The notes: generated by a model not told the origin, from the sequence alone. A stretch of 64,000 nucleotides of DNA from Pseudomonas sp. DTU12.3 (GCF_004124275.1 NZ_CP027218.1:2173501-2237500), one strand, 5' to 3'; positions 7,998-16,983 are shown, counted from the first letter of the stretch. Translations and numbers: made by a program.

Positions 7998-10082
7998 TTA
8001 CTTCTTGGCCACCTGATTGCTCAGCTTCAGGTAATCCAGCAACACGCGCCCGGTTTCGCTCAGGTAGGCGTCGTCTTCTGGTTTGACCTTGTCCGGCTCG
8101 GCGGCGGTAAGCGCGTCGTCGTCTTCTTTCTTCAGCTCTTTGAGCGGCTCTTCGCCTTTGGCTTTGCGACGGATATTTTCCATCGCCAGTTGCTTGGCGT
8201 CGATGTCAGTGTGCTGGGCGCGACGCTCGGCTTCGTTGAGGCTGACGGTTTTTTCTTCCATCAGCTTTTGCGCGAGTGCCAGCTTGTCACGAATGAACAC
8301 GAACTCGGCGTCTTTGGCCGTGCGCGCATCATGCTCTGACTTGAGCTGAGCCAGGTACGGTTTGAACGGATCGGCAGCCGGTTTGATCGCCGCGCGGATG
8401 GTGTCCCACGGCATGGCTTCCGGCAGTGCGCTCTCACCGATTTCCTTGGTGTCGATCAGCGACGGGTAGTCGATATCCGGCAGTACGCCCTGGTGCTGGG
8501 TGCTCTGACCGGAAACCCGGTAGAACTTCGCCAGGGTCAGTTTCAGTTCGCCATGGTTCAGCGGTTGAATGGTCTGCACGGTGCCTTTACCGAAGGTCTG
8601 GCCACCGATGATCAGCGCGCGGTGGTAGTCCTGCATGGCGCCGGCGAAGATCTCCGAAGCCGAGGCGGACAAGCGGTTGACCAAGAGCGCCATCGGGCCT
8701 TTGTAGAACGCACCCGGGTTTTCATCTTCGAGCACGTCGACGCGGCCATCGGCATTACGCACGAGTACGGTCGGGCCTTTGTCGATGAACAGGCTGGTCA
8801 GCTCGGTGGCTTCCTGCAGGGAGCCGCCGCCGTTGTTACGCAGGTCGATGACTACGCCGTCGACTTTGTCTTTCTGCAGCTCGGTCAGCAGTTTCTTGAC
8901 GTCGCGGGTGGTGCTCTTGTAGTCCGGATCACCGGCACGGAATGCCTTGAAGTCGAGGTAGAAGGCCGGGATCTCGATGACGCCGAGCTTGTAGTCCTTG
9001 CCGTCCTGTTTCAGGTTGAGGATGGACTTCTTCACGGCCTGATCTTCGAGCTTCACCGCTTCACGAGTGATCGGCACGATCTTGGTGGTCTGGTCGTTCG
9101 GCGCATTGCTCGCCGGAATCACTTCCAGACGCACAACGGTGCCTTTCGGGCCACGGATCAGCTTGACCACTTCGTCCAGACGCCAGCCGACGACGTCGAC
9201 CATCTCTTTGTTGCCTTGGGCAACGCCGATGATCTTGTCGGCCGGGGCGACCTGCTTGGTCTTGTCGGCGGGGCCTGCCGGCACCAGACGCACGACTTTG
9301 ACCTGGTCGTTGTCGCTCTGCAACACGGCACCGATGCCCTCGAGGGACAGGCTCATGTTGATGTCGAAGTTTTCCGCGTTATCCGGCGACAGATAGTTGG
9401 TGTGCGGATCGTACGACATGGCGAAGGTGTTGATGTACGCCTGGAAGATGTCTTCCGGACGGGTCTGGTCCAGGCGCGCCAACTGGTTCTTGTAGCGCTT
9501 GGTCAGGGTTTCCTGAATCTGCTTCGGCTCTTTGCCGGCGATCTTCTGGCGCAGGACTTCGTCCTTGACGCGTTTGCGCCACAGGTCGTCGAGTTCAGCA
9601 GTGGACTTGAGCCAAGGGGCGTCCTTGCGATCGATCAGCAAGGTCTCCTTGCTGTTGAAGTCCATCTTGTCGACGCCTTTGTCCAGCTCGGCAATGGCGA
9701 AGTCCAGACGCGCCTTGACGCGATCCAGATAGCGCTTGTAGATGGTGAAGCCGGCGTTGAGGTCGCCGCTTTTGAGGAAGTCGTCGAACTGGGTCTTCCA
9801 CTTGTCGAATTCGGCGATGTCGCTGGCCATGAAATAGCTGCGCGACGGATCCAGCAGCTTGATGTAGCTGTCGTAGATGATCACCGAGCGCGCATCGTCG
9901 AGCGGCGGCTTGCTGTAGTGGTGACGCTTGAGCAACTCGACGACGTTCAGGCTGGCGATGACTTCATCGCGATCAGGCTGCAACTTGTCCCAGCTGTTGG
10001 CTGCGAATGTACTGCCCGATACCGGCAACAGGCCGATACCGATGAAAAGAGCGAGGGCGGTGCTGGGGAGCAAATGCTTCAT
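7998..10082 (-). CDS. prc: Tail-specific (carboxy-terminal) protease Prc
   Basis: The periplasmic serine protease of MEROPS S41 degrades proteins with nonpolar C-termini and, in Pseudomonas, contributes to envelope proteolysis. The 694-residue product begins with a signal peptide (about 1-27, ending in STFA). It has the long N-terminal helical region, a PDZ domain (around EGIGAVLQSDNDQVKVVRL), the S41 core with the catalytic Ser in LSASASEIF and Lys in FGKGTVQ, and a C-terminal charged DUF3340-like tail. I chose the ATG at 10082 because it places the signal peptide at the N-terminus. An in-frame ATG at 10115 (MRYQ...) is a common alternative annotation, and neither has a strong ribosome-binding site. 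It appears monocistronic. Confidence 0.95.
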   Translation of the reverse strand: MKHLLPSTALALFIGIGLLPVSGSTFAANSWDKLQPDRDEVIASLNVVELLKRHHYSKPPLDDARSVIIYDSYIKLLDPSRSYFMASDIAEFDKWKTQFDDFLKSGDLNAGFTIYKRYLDRVKARLDFAIAELDKGVDKMDFNSKETLLIDRKDAPWLKSTAELDDLWRKRVKDEVLRQKIAGKEPKQIQETLTKRYKNQLARLDQTRPEDIFQAYINTFAMSYDPHTNYLSPDNAENFDINMSLSLEGIGAVLQSDNDQVKVVRLVPAGPADKTKQVAPADKIIGVAQGNKEMVDVVGWRLDEVVKLIRGPKGTVVRLEVIPASNAPNDQTTKIVPITREAVKLEDQAVKKSILNLKQDGKDYKLGVIEIPAFYLDFKAFRAGDPDYKSTTRDVKKLLTELQKDKVDGVVIDLRNNGGGSLQEATELTSLFIDKGPTVLVRNADGRVDVLEDENPGAFYKGPMALLVNRLSASASEIFAGAMQDYHRALIIGGQTFGKGTVQTIQPLNHGELKLTLAKFYRVSGQSTQHQGVLPDIDYPSLIDTKEIGESALPEAMPWDTIRAAIKPAADPFKPYLAQLKSEHDARTAKDAEFVFIRDKLALAQKLMEEKTVSLNEAERRAQHTDIDAKQLAMENIRRKAKGEEPLKELKKEDDDALTAAEPDKVKPEDDAYLSETGRVLLDYLKLSNQVAKK

Positions 10083-10165
10083 GCTGATTCGACGCGGGGA
10101 CAATTGATAACGCATATTAGGCCGTCTTTGAAGTCGCCGGTCTACGAGAGCCGGTCGCATAATGC

Positions 10166-10196
10166 AAAAAGCCCGGCGCTACAGCTTCGGGCTCAG
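10166..10196 (-). terminator. Minus-strand terminator-like hairpin upstream of prc
   Basis: On the minus strand GAGCCCG pairs with CGGGCT(T) around an 11-base loop and is followed by TTTTTG. It lies in the divergent prc/quinone-oxidoreductase gap, upstream of prc, so it does not end any annotated gene. It may stop antisense transcription coming from the oxidoreductase gene, or attenuate a long prc leader. Confidence 0.5.
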
Positions 10197-10219
10197 TCCA
10201 GACTCACTATGGAGGCACT

Positions 10220-11182
10220 GTGAAGGCATTGCAAGGCGTTGAAGGTCAAGTGGCATGGGTTGAGGAGCCGAGTCCTATATGCGATGTAGGACAAGTTCGC
10301 ATCCGAGTGGCGGCAGCCGGCCTCAATCGCGCCGATTTATTACAGAAGGCAGGGCTTTATCCGCCACCGCCTGGTGCCAGCCAGGTGCTCGGTCTGGAGT
10401 GCTCCGGGGTGATCAGCGAGGTCGGTGCGGGCAGTTCGTGGCAGGTCGGTGATCGGGTTTGCGCCTTGCTGGCCGGGGGTGGCATGGCCGAAGAGGTGGT
10501 GGTCGACGGACGGCATGTGCTGCCGGTACCTGAAGGCGTTTCGCTGATCGAGGCGGCCGCATTACCTGAGGTTTACGCAACAGTCTGGCTGAATGTGTTT
10601 CAACTTGCGGCGCTCAAACCGGGTGAGAAAGTTCTCTTGCACGCCGGAGCAAGTGGAATCGGTTCAGCCGCCATTCAGTTGTGCAAGGCGTTTGGCAATC
10701 CTTGCTGGGTCAGCGTCGGTTCCGCCGAGCGTCTGGCTTACTGCGAGGCGCTGGGTGCGCAGGGCGGGGTGGTGCGCACCGATGATCTCGACGGCCTGCG
10801 TGACCTGGGGCCGTTTGATGTGATCCTCGATCCGGTCGGCGGCAATTATTCGGCGCTGAATCTCAAACTGATCGCGTTGGACGGGCGTTGGGTGCTGATC
10901 GGCTTGATGGGCGGCCGCGAGGCGAAACTGGATTTGGCGCAGGTGTTGGGCAAGCGCGTGCAGTTGCTCGGCTCGACGTTGCGCAGTCGTGACGATCAGT
11001 TCAAGGCGGATCTGTTGAGTGATCTCGGTCAGCAGGTGTGGCCGTTGTTTGCCGAAGGGCGCTTGAGTCCGCAGTTGGCCAAGGCCTTCCCGGTGAGGGA
11101 TGCTGAAGCGGCGTTTGCCGAATTGGCGAGCAATACGGTGGCGGGGAAATTGGTGTTGGTGATTGACGAAAGTTTGAGCTGA
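10220..11182 (+). CDS. NAD(P)H-quinone oxidoreductase, PIG3 type
   Basis: A medium-chain dehydrogenase/reductase of 320 residues, the usual size for the zinc-free quinone oxidoreductase branch. The N-terminal GroES-like domain contains NRADLLQKAGLYPPPPGAS, characteristic of PIG3-like enzymes. The Rossmann segment has HAGASGIGSAAIQL, close to the AxxGxxG nucleotide motif, and zinc ligands are absent. It is expected to reduce quinones with NADPH in the cytoplasm. The start is GTG at 10220 with GGAGG five bases upstream. The gene is divergent from prc and is followed by a REP element. Confidence 0.88.
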   Translation: MKALQGVEGQVAWVEEPSPICDVGQVRIRVAAAGLNRADLLQKAGLYPPPPGASQVLGLECSGVISEVGAGSSWQVGDRVCALLAGGGMAEEVVVDGRHVLPVPEGVSLIEAAALPEVYATVWLNVFQLAALKPGEKVLLHAGASGIGSAAIQLCKAFGNPCWVSVGSAERLAYCEALGAQGGVVRTDDLDGLRDLGPFDVILDPVGGNYSALNLKLIALDGRWVLIGLMGGREAKLDLAQVLGKRVQLLGSTLRSRDDQFKADLLSDLGQQVWPLFAEGRLSPQLAKAFPVRDAEAAFAELASNTVAGKLVLVIDESLS

Positions 11183-11194
11183 TAGAAGGGCTGG

Positions 11195-11250
11195 ATCAAA
11201 AGATCGCAGCCTTCGGCAGCTCCTACGGGGGGAAATGTAGGCGCTGCCGG
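11195..11250. repeat. REP element, family A, one full unit plus half unit
   Basis: ATCAAAAGATCGCAGCCTTC and the following GGCAGCTCCTAC form a full inverse unit at 11195-11226. A partial direct unit, TGTAGGCGCTGCCGG, follows at 11236. It sits between convergent genes (oxidoreductase and HAD phosphatase). Confidence 0.85.
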
Positions 11251-11259
11251 ATTTTGCTT

Positions 11260-11913
11260 TTATTTCCAGAGATGGATTGGCCAGCCGGCTTTTTCGGCGT
11301 GCTCAAGCAGCACTGGATCCGGGTTGACCACGTGCGGGAAATCCACCTTCAGCAACAACGGCAGATCATTGCGCGAGTCGGAATAGAAACTCGCGCCTTC
11401 CAGGTTCTCCTCCGCCGCATCCAGCCATTCCAGCAACCGGGTGATCTTGCCTTCGCGGTAGGTCAGCGTGCCAACGGTGTGGCCGCTATAAACGCCATGG
11501 GCGACTTCCAGTTCGATACCGAGAATTTCATCGATGCCCAAACGGTCGGCAATCGGTTTGACCAGGTGTGTGCCCGACGCCGAAATCACCAGAATCCGGT
11601 CGCCGGCCTTGCGATGCGCGGCGATGGTTTTCGTCGCGTCGCTGAAGATGATCGGCTCGATGAAGTCTTCCACCCATGGGCCGACCAAGTGCTCGACTTC
11701 TTCCGGAGTACGCCCGATCAGCGGTTCGAGGCTGAACTCCATGTACTCTTCCATGCGCAATTTGCCATGGCTGTAGGCGTCCATCAGTTCGTTGTTCTTG
11801 CGCATGAACGACTCGGGATCGACCCAGCCCAGACGCCCCATCTGCTCGCTCCAGAGGGTGGCGCAGTCGCCGTGGATCAACGTTTCGTCCAGATCAAAAA
11901 TTGCCAGGGCCAT
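11260..11913 (-). CDS. HAD-superfamily phosphatase (SerB/IB subfamily)
   Basis: A 217-residue cytoplasmic hydrolase with all HAD motifs: FDLDET near the N-terminus (nucleophile and general acid Asp), VISASGTH (motif II), a Lys in the EGKITRL segment, and YSDSRNDLPLL (motif IV). The helical cap between motifs I and II matches the IB subfamily that includes phosphoserine phosphatase. Substrate is unknown; phosphoserine, histidinol phosphate or another phosphomonoester are possible. It is downstream of the ABC importer operon on the same strand, but a 111-base gap with a repeat hairpin separates them, so co-transcription is uncertain. Confidence 0.85.
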   Translation of the reverse strand: MALAIFDLDETLIHGDCATLWSEQMGRLGWVDPESFMRKNNELMDAYSHGKLRMEEYMEFSLEPLIGRTPEEVEHLVGPWVEDFIEPIIFSDATKTIAAHRKAGDRILVISASGTHLVKPIADRLGIDEILGIELEVAHGVYSGHTVGTLTYREGKITRLLEWLDAAEENLEGASFYSDSRNDLPLLLKVDFPHVVNPDPVLLEHAEKAGWPIHLWK

Positions 11914-11929
11914 CAGTTCTCTCCGAGAA

Positions 11930-12022
11930 CAGCTGCGAGCTACAAGCTTCGAGCTGCAAAAATTGGAATCAGCTGCGCCGCAGTCTACAACTTGAAGCTT
12001 GTAGCTCGAAGCTTGCAGCTGC
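11930..12022. repeat. Inverted repeat, family C
   Basis: AGCTGCGAGCTACAAGCTTC with GAGCTGCAA is mirrored by TTGAAGCTTGTAGCTCGAAG with CTTGCAGCT. This long imperfect inverted repeat differs from REP families A and B. It occupies most of the gap between the ABC ATPase and the HAD gene and could form a strong hairpin at the end of the operon transcript. Confidence 0.75.
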
Positions 12023-12024
12023 TT

Positions 12025-13014
12025 TTAAGCTACTTCGCACAGGGCCGTCGGATCGATGGAAAGCGCCAGGCGCTGACCGTCGGGATGCAGATCGGCCGCC
12101 GAGCGGTTGAGTACATCCACCACCAGTTCGACGCCGCGCGCTTCGACGCGATAGCGGATGACGTTGCCGAGCAGGCTGTGGCTGCGGATCTGCGCATCGA
12201 GTTCGCCGTTCAAGCTCAGTTCGATGGCTTCCGGGCGAATGGCGATGCGGTGATTGATCGGGCGCTGCAACAATTTGGAAGCGTCATCGGCATCGAGCAG
12301 GTTGTAGTTGCCAATGAAGCCTGCGGCGAACACATCGACCGGTGCGGTGTAGAGGGTTTCGGCGTCGCCACTCTGGACAATTTTTCCCTGATTCATCAGG
12401 AAAATTCGATCAGACATGGTCAGCGCTTCTTCCTGATCGTGAGTAACGAAAATCGTCGTCAGGCCGAGTTCGCGCTGGATCTGGCGGATCTGTTCGCGCA
12501 GGTGTTTACGAATCCGTGCATCGAGTGCCGAGAGCGGTTCATCCAGCAGCAACAAGCGTGGACGCGTGACCAGCGAACGGGCGAGGGCCACACGCTGACA
12601 TTGACCTCCGGACAGCTGATGCGGATAGCGGCTGGCAAAGTCGTTCAACTCCACCAGTTTCAATACTTCAGCAACGCGCTTATGACTGTCGTCGGCGTTG
12701 ACCTTTTGCATGCGCAAACCGAACGCAACGTTCTGCTCGACGGTCATGTTGGGAAACAGCGCGTAGCTCTGGAACACCATGCCGATCCCGCGTTTCTGCG
12801 GGCTTAAGGGCACGATGTCGACGCCATCCAGCAGAATCTTGCCGCCATCCACCGACGTCAGGCCGGCGATGCAACGAAGAAGAGTGGACTTGCCGCAACC
12901 GGACGGGCCGAGCAGAGTGACGAATTCGCCCTTGTTGATTTCGCAGTCGATGTCGCTGAACACCGTGGTGCCGGCGTAGCTTTTCTGCAGGTGTTGGACG
13001 CTGACATAGCTCAT
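12025..13014 (-). CDS. ABC importer ATPase (PotA/FbpC type)
   Basis: The 329-residue nucleotide-binding subunit has Walker A GPSGCGKST, Q-loop FQSYALFPNMT, signature LSGGQCQRVALARSL, Walker B LLLLDEPLSALD and the switch His in VTHDQEEA. A C-terminal TOBE-like region (about 240-329) follows, as in spermidine/putrescine, iron and phosphonate importers. Its ATG overlaps the stop of the upstream permease (ATGA at 13011-13014), so it is the last gene of the importer operon. Substrate is discussed under the binding protein. Confidence 0.92.
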   Translation of the reverse strand: MSYVSVQHLQKSYAGTTVFSDIDCEINKGEFVTLLGPSGCGKSTLLRCIAGLTSVDGGKILLDGVDIVPLSPQKRGIGMVFQSYALFPNMTVEQNVAFGLRMQKVNADDSHKRVAEVLKLVELNDFASRYPHQLSGGQCQRVALARSLVTRPRLLLLDEPLSALDARIRKHLREQIRQIQRELGLTTIFVTHDQEEALTMSDRIFLMNQGKIVQSGDAETLYTAPVDVFAAGFIGNYNLLDADDASKLLQRPINHRIAIRPEAIELSLNGELDAQIRSHSLLGNVIRYRVEARGVELVVDVLNRSAADLHPDGQRLALSIDPTALCEVA

Positions 13015-13811
13015 TCGCTTTTGTCCTTGTTCAAGATGTTGGCGATCCAGGTCAGGACCAGCACGAAAAAGAAATACGAGATGACCAGCGCACTGGTGAA
13101 GTGGCCGCTGCTGTTGCGCATGTTGTTCAGGTAAACCTGTAGGGTTTCATAGCGCGTACCGACGAGGATGTTGGCAAACACGAACTCACCGAACAGGAAC
13201 GAGAACGACAGCAGCAACGCGACCATCAGGCCTTTGCGCAGGTTGGGCAGTACCACCAGAAACGCCGCTTGAAAGGTGCTGGCGCCGAGCAGTTGCGCGG
13301 CATCCATCAGGTCGCGCAGGTTGATTGCTTGCAGGTTGTTGGTGATCGCCCGGTACATGAACGGCAGCGCCACGGTGAAGTAGCAACCGATCAGGATCCA
13401 CGGCGTACCGACCATCGCCATCGGCCCGGAACCGTAGAGTTGCAGCAGGCCCACCGACGACACCACCGGCGGCACCGCGAAGGGCAGCAGGATCAGGATG
13501 TTCATCAGCGCATCGAGTTTCGGAAAGTGGTAATGCACGACGAACAGCAGCGGCAGAATCAGCACCACCGACAACACCAGCGCGCCGACACACACCAGCA
13601 ACGACTGGCCGAAGGCGTGAAGGAAGCGCGGATCGCTCCACAACTGGATGTACCACTTGAAGGTGAAACCGCTGGGCAGAATGGTCGCCGACCAACTGCT
13701 GGCGATCGAGTAGATCAGCGTTCCCGCCAGCGGCAGCAAAAGGATCGCGAATAGCAGATAAACCACGACGCGGTGGTAGAGGCCGGCCGGGCCGGATTCA
13801 GCGCGAGACAT
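13011..13811 (-). CDS. ABC importer permease 2
   Basis: A 266-residue inner-membrane protein with six predicted hydrophobic segments. The EAA-type loop, AINLRDLMDAAQLLGASTFQAAFLVVLPNLRKG, interacts with the ATPase. Its start overlaps the end of permease 1 by 14 bases and its stop overlaps the ATPase start, as expected for a tightly coupled operon. It forms a heterodimer with permease 1 to make the channel. Confidence 0.92.
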   Translation of the reverse strand: MSRAESGPAGLYHRVVVYLLFAILLLPLAGTLIYSIASSWSATILPSGFTFKWYIQLWSDPRFLHAFGQSLLVCVGALVLSVVLILPLLFVVHYHFPKLDALMNILILLPFAVPPVVSSVGLLQLYGSGPMAMVGTPWILIGCYFTVALPFMYRAITNNLQAINLRDLMDAAQLLGASTFQAAFLVVLPNLRKGLMVALLLSFSFLFGEFVFANILVGTRYETLQVYLNNMRNSSGHFTSALVISYFFFVLVLTWIANILNKDKSE

Positions 13812-14634
13812 GGTAGCTCCTCTTCAGCAGCAGTTGATGCACGACAGTGACGATGGTCATCAGCGCCACCAGCACCACGGCCAGGGCGCTGGCCAGATTC
13901 GGGTCGAGGGAAATATCACCGGAAACCATTGCCGCGATGCGAATCGGCAGGACGTTGAAGTTGCCCGTCGTCAGTGCATACACCGTGGCGTAGGCGCCGA
14001 GGGCGTTGGCCAGCAGGATCACGAAAGTGCCGAGCAGCGCCGGGGTCAGCACCGGCAAACCGATGTGCCGCCAGAATTGCCAGCCGTTGGCGCCGAGCAG
14101 CGCCGCCGACTCGCGCCAGTCTTCACGCAGCGCGTCGAAGGCCGGGTAGAGCAGCAACACGCCGAGGGGAATCTGGAAGTAGGTGTAGAGGATGATCAGC
14201 CCGGTTTTCGAATACAGGTTGAAGTCCTGAATGATCCCCGACTGCTTCAACATGATGGTGATGCTGCCGTTGAAACCGAGCAGGATGATGAAGGCGAACG
14301 CCAGCGGCACACCGGCAAAGTTGCTGGTCATGTTGGCGAAGGCGTTGACGAAGTTGCGCAGCTTCGAATCGACCCGGCGCAGGGAATACGCACCGAGTAC
14401 AGCAATGATGATGCCGAATACGCTCGACCAGAAACTGATCTCCAGGCTGTACTGGATCGCCTGCAAATAGAATTTCGAGCTGAAGATTTTCGTGAAGTTT
14501 TCGACGCCCCAACCGAACTCTTCCGATTGCAGACTGTTGATCATCACCCAGACCAGCGGGGCGATTTCGAAGACGATAAAGAACAGTGCGAAGGGCACCA
14601 GGCACAACGCCGCCAGCCATTTGCCGCGAGTCAT
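13798..14634 (-). CDS. ABC importer permease 1
   Basis: A 278-residue inner-membrane subunit with six hydrophobic segments and an EAA loop (DALREDWRESAALLGANGWQFWRHIGLPVL). I chose the ATG at 14634, five bases after the stop of the phosphatase gene. A GTG at 14661 would add nine residues and overlap that gene; neither start has a convincing ribosome-binding site, so translational coupling is likely. It pairs with permease 2. Confidence 0.9.
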   Translation of the reverse strand: MTRGKWLAALCLVPFALFFIVFEIAPLVWVMINSLQSEEFGWGVENFTKIFSSKFYLQAIQYSLEISFWSSVFGIIIAVLGAYSLRRVDSKLRNFVNAFANMTSNFAGVPLAFAFIILLGFNGSITIMLKQSGIIQDFNLYSKTGLIILYTYFQIPLGVLLLYPAFDALREDWRESAALLGANGWQFWRHIGLPVLTPALLGTFVILLANALGAYATVYALTTGNFNVLPIRIAAMVSGDISLDPNLASALAVVLVALMTIVTVVHQLLLKRSYHVSR

Positions 14635-14639
14635 GGAAT

Positions 14640-15446
14640 TCACTTGAGCAGCTCCCGGCACACTGGTTTGTCGTGGGGCACACCGAGCAGTTCGCAGACC
14701 GTGCCGCAGATTTCCGTCTGCTTGGGCGCGGCATCAGCGCTGAGGCTGAACGCGTCGCCGAGAACGAACAGCGGCACCTGGCGTTCTTCCGGTAACAGGC
14801 CGTTGTGCGAGCGGTCGTTGTTCATGCCGTGGTCGGCGGTCACCAGTACCTGATAGCCAGCGTCGAGCCAGCTCTGCAAATAGTCGGCGAGGATGATGTC
14901 CGCCGAGCGCGCGCTGTTGCGGTACTGCGACGAATCGAGCCCGTGCTTGTGCCCGGCATCGTCGATGTTCATCGGATGGATCAGCAGGAAGTCCGGATCG
15001 TGGCGAAGACGCAGGTTTTCCGCGTCGGCGAACAGGTGCGAATCCGGGTAGTGGTCGTTCCAGTAGAAGTGTCCGTGCTGGATCGGCAGCGACAGATTGT
15101 CGGTGTGACGGTCGCGCGCGGCGACGAATGGCGAGCGGTTGTACAGCTCGCTGACCCAGTGATACGCCGCCGCTGCGGTCTTCAAACCGGCATCGCGGGC
15201 GTAGTGATAAATGCTGCGCTGATTGGACAGGCGCGAAACGTTGTTGTGGACGATGCCGCTGTCGATCGGCGGCACGCCGGTGAGGATGCATTCATAAAGC
15301 GGTCGGGACAGGGCCGGCAGTTCGCACTCCAACTGATAGAGCGCGGCGCGTCCTGCGCCAACATAAGCCTGCAGATGCCCCATGGCGTGACGCGCGACCT
15401 CGTGGTTGAGGCCGTCGAGCACGACAAGGATGACGTTGTGCTTCAT
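14640..15446 (-). CDS. Alkaline-phosphatase-superfamily phosphodiesterase/hydrolase
   Basis: A 268-residue cytoplasmic enzyme without signal peptide, shorter than secreted nucleotide pyrophosphatases. The first metal site is in VVLDGL near the N-terminus. The nucleophile region reads PALSRPLYECILTG, with Ser in the position often occupied by Thr. Later metal ligands are in NIDDAGHKHG and TADHGMNN. The fold is shared by nucleotide pyrophosphatases and phosphonoacetate hydrolase. Being embedded between the binding protein and permeases of an importer implies it hydrolyses the imported compound inside the cell, so that compound is probably a phosphodiester or phosphonate (inference). The start ATG at 15446 has GGAG upstream; a TTG at 15485 is possible but poorer. 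Confidence 0.85.
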   Translation of the reverse strand: MKHNVILVVLDGLNHEVARHAMGHLQAYVGAGRAALYQLECELPALSRPLYECILTGVPPIDSGIVHNNVSRLSNQRSIYHYARDAGLKTAAAAYHWVSELYNRSPFVAARDRHTDNLSLPIQHGHFYWNDHYPDSHLFADAENLRLRHDPDFLLIHPMNIDDAGHKHGLDSSQYRNSARSADIILADYLQSWLDAGYQVLVTADHGMNNDRSHNGLLPEERQVPLFVLGDAFSLSADAAPKQTEICGTVCELLGVPHDKPVCRELLK

Positions 15447-15484
15447 AGGGGCGTTGACTCCGAAAACCAAACTTGAACCGGTCA

Positions 15485-15571
15485 ATGTAGGAGCTGCCGC
15501 AGGCTGCGATCTTTTGATGTTGCTTTAAAGGGCAAGATCAAAAGATCGCAGCCTGCGGCAGCTCCTACAGA
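15485..15571. repeat. REP pair, family A (BIME-like)
   Basis: Two family-A units in inverted orientation with about a 20-base spacer, lying inside the operon between the binding-protein gene and the phosphatase gene. An intra-operon REP pair can stabilise the upstream mRNA segment and so raise binding-protein levels relative to the membrane genes. Confidence 0.9.
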
Positions 15572-15578
15572 TGAAGGA

Positions 15579-16646
15579 TTACTTCATCTCTACGATGACT
15601 TCTTCATTCCACTTCTGCGGCAGGGCCTTGGAGGTTTTTTCCCACGCATCGGCGTCTTTGATCGGGGTGACTTTCTTGTACTGTTCGTTCGGCAGCAGCT
15701 TGGCCTTCACGTCTTCCGGCAGTTGCAGGTGCTCGGCGCGGATCGGACGGGCGTTACCTCGGGCGAGGTTGGTCTGGCCGGCGTCGCTGAAGATGTATTC
15801 GCGCGTCAGCTTGGCGGCGTTCGGATTTTTCGCGTACTTGTTGATGATCGTGGTGTAGCCGGAAATCACCGAACCGTCGGACGGGATCAGCACCACGTAA
15901 TCATCCGGGTTGGCCATCTTGGCTTTGTAGCTCAAGCCGTTGAAGTCCCAGACCACGCCGACTTCGATCTCGCCTTTTTCCATCGTGGCGATGGTCGGGT
16001 TGGCCATCGACAGACGACCTTGTTTGGCGATATCGGCGAACAGGGTCAGGGCCGGCTGGATGTTTTTCTCGTCGCCACCGTTAGCCAGGGCTGCGGCGAG
16101 TACGCCGTTGGCAGCTTGCGCGGCGGTGCTCACGTCACCGATCGAGACTTTGTATTTGCCACCCTTGAGGTCAGCCCATTTGGTCGGTACTTCGGAACCG
16201 TGCAGCAGCTTCTTGTTGACGATGAACGCGATGGTGCCGGTGTAGGCCAGTGCCCAGTTGCCGTCTTTGTCCTTGGCCCAGTCCGGAACCTGATCCCAGG
16301 TGCTTGGCTTGTAGGGTTGCACTACGCCTTGCTTGACCGCGATCGGGCCGAAGGCGGCACCGACGTCGCCGATGTCGGCGGTGGCATTGTCTTTCTCGGC
16401 GGCGAACTTGGCGATTTCCTGGGCCGAGCTCATGTCGGTGTCGATGTGTTTCAGGCCGTAGGTCTTGGCCAGGTCTTCCCAGGTGCCTTTCCAGTTGGCC
16501 CAGTCATCGGGCATGCCGACACTGTTGACGGCGCCTTCCGCTTTCGCAGCGGCTTCGAGGGTTTTCAGATCGGTGCCGGCCGCCATGGCGGAGGTGCACA
16601 TTGCAATGGTCGAGCCTAACAGTGTTGCCAGGAAAAGCTGTTTCAT
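15579..16646 (-). CDS. ABC importer periplasmic substrate-binding protein
   Basis: A 355-residue protein with a cleavable signal peptide (MKQLFLATLL...SAMAA, about 22 residues) and a two-lobed solute-binding fold of the spermidine/iron/phosphonate-like cluster. It is the first gene of the operon: binding protein, phosphatase, two permeases, ATPase. The companion phosphatase and a UTRA-type regulator suggest an organophosphorus ligand. From memory, similar pseudomonad systems (AepX-type) import 2-aminoethylphosphonate, but this assignment needs a sequence comparison. Other possibilities are polyamines or a phosphodiester. An operator-like palindrome lies 47 bases upstream of the start. Confidence 0.88.
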   Translation of the reverse strand: MKQLFLATLLGSTIAMCTSAMAAGTDLKTLEAAAKAEGAVNSVGMPDDWANWKGTWEDLAKTYGLKHIDTDMSSAQEIAKFAAEKDNATADIGDVGAAFGPIAVKQGVVQPYKPSTWDQVPDWAKDKDGNWALAYTGTIAFIVNKKLLHGSEVPTKWADLKGGKYKVSIGDVSTAAQAANGVLAAALANGGDEKNIQPALTLFADIAKQGRLSMANPTIATMEKGEIEVGVVWDFNGLSYKAKMANPDDYVVLIPSDGSVISGYTTIINKYAKNPNAAKLTREYIFSDAGQTNLARGNARPIRAEHLQLPEDVKAKLLPNEQYKKVTPIKDADAWEKTSKALPQKWNEEVIVEMK

Positions 16647-16692
16647 TCCGAAGCTCCTTGGTCGTGTTCAACGCTGCGATTGCGGTTTGTGT

Positions 16693-16704
16693 TGGTCTAG
16701 GTCA
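16693..16704. promoter_or_regulatory. Candidate GntR/UTRA operator upstream of the importer operon
   Basis: TGGTCTAGGTCA resembles the TGGTCTAGACCA palindrome bound by HutC/UTRA-type GntR regulators such as DasR and NagR. It is 47 bases from the binding-protein start, a position suited to repression of the importer operon. A second copy occurs at the regulator gene itself. Confidence 0.6.
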
Positions 16705-16969
16705 GCAATACCTGAGCCAATTTAAGGGCGCTGGATGACACTTTGATGTCGGTGGCCCTGCGGCAGGCCTTTTGTTTGCCCGTTATCAGCGGTTGCCAGA
16801 TAAGCGTAGACCATGCTCAGGCCCCGGCGGGCAAGGGACTTGGCCGATGTATTGCAAGTCATGAGAACGACCGTTCAGTAGTTTTGTCATCTCTCGGTCA
16901 TCTGCACTGCCTAGGCTTGCAACACACGGAAACGCTTCGTTGGCCGTGCAGTTTTGCCCTGAAACAGTG

Positions 16970-16983
16970 CTGGTCTAGTCCAG
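16970..16983. promoter_or_regulatory. Candidate GntR/UTRA operator at the regulator gene
   Basis: CTGGTCTAGTCCAG is a near-perfect palindrome with a CTAG centre. It ends 13 bases before the regulator ATG, where bound protein would block transcription or translation initiation, suggesting autoregulation. Apart from these two sites the 350-base divergent gap (16647-16996) holds a GGCC...GGCC hairpin with a short T run near 16752 and nothing else I can assign. Confidence 0.6.

Noticed and set aside
8493..10223. A 576-codon open frame on the plus strand opposite prc
   Set aside because: It is an antisense shadow of high-GC coding DNA. prc on the minus strand has all protease motifs, while the plus frame shows no domain and a biased V/D/E/H-rich composition typical of such shadows.
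16752..16775. GGCC-loop-GGCC hairpin with short T run in the importer/regulator gap
   Set aside because: The stem is only four pairs and lies between divergent promoters, too weak to call a terminator.
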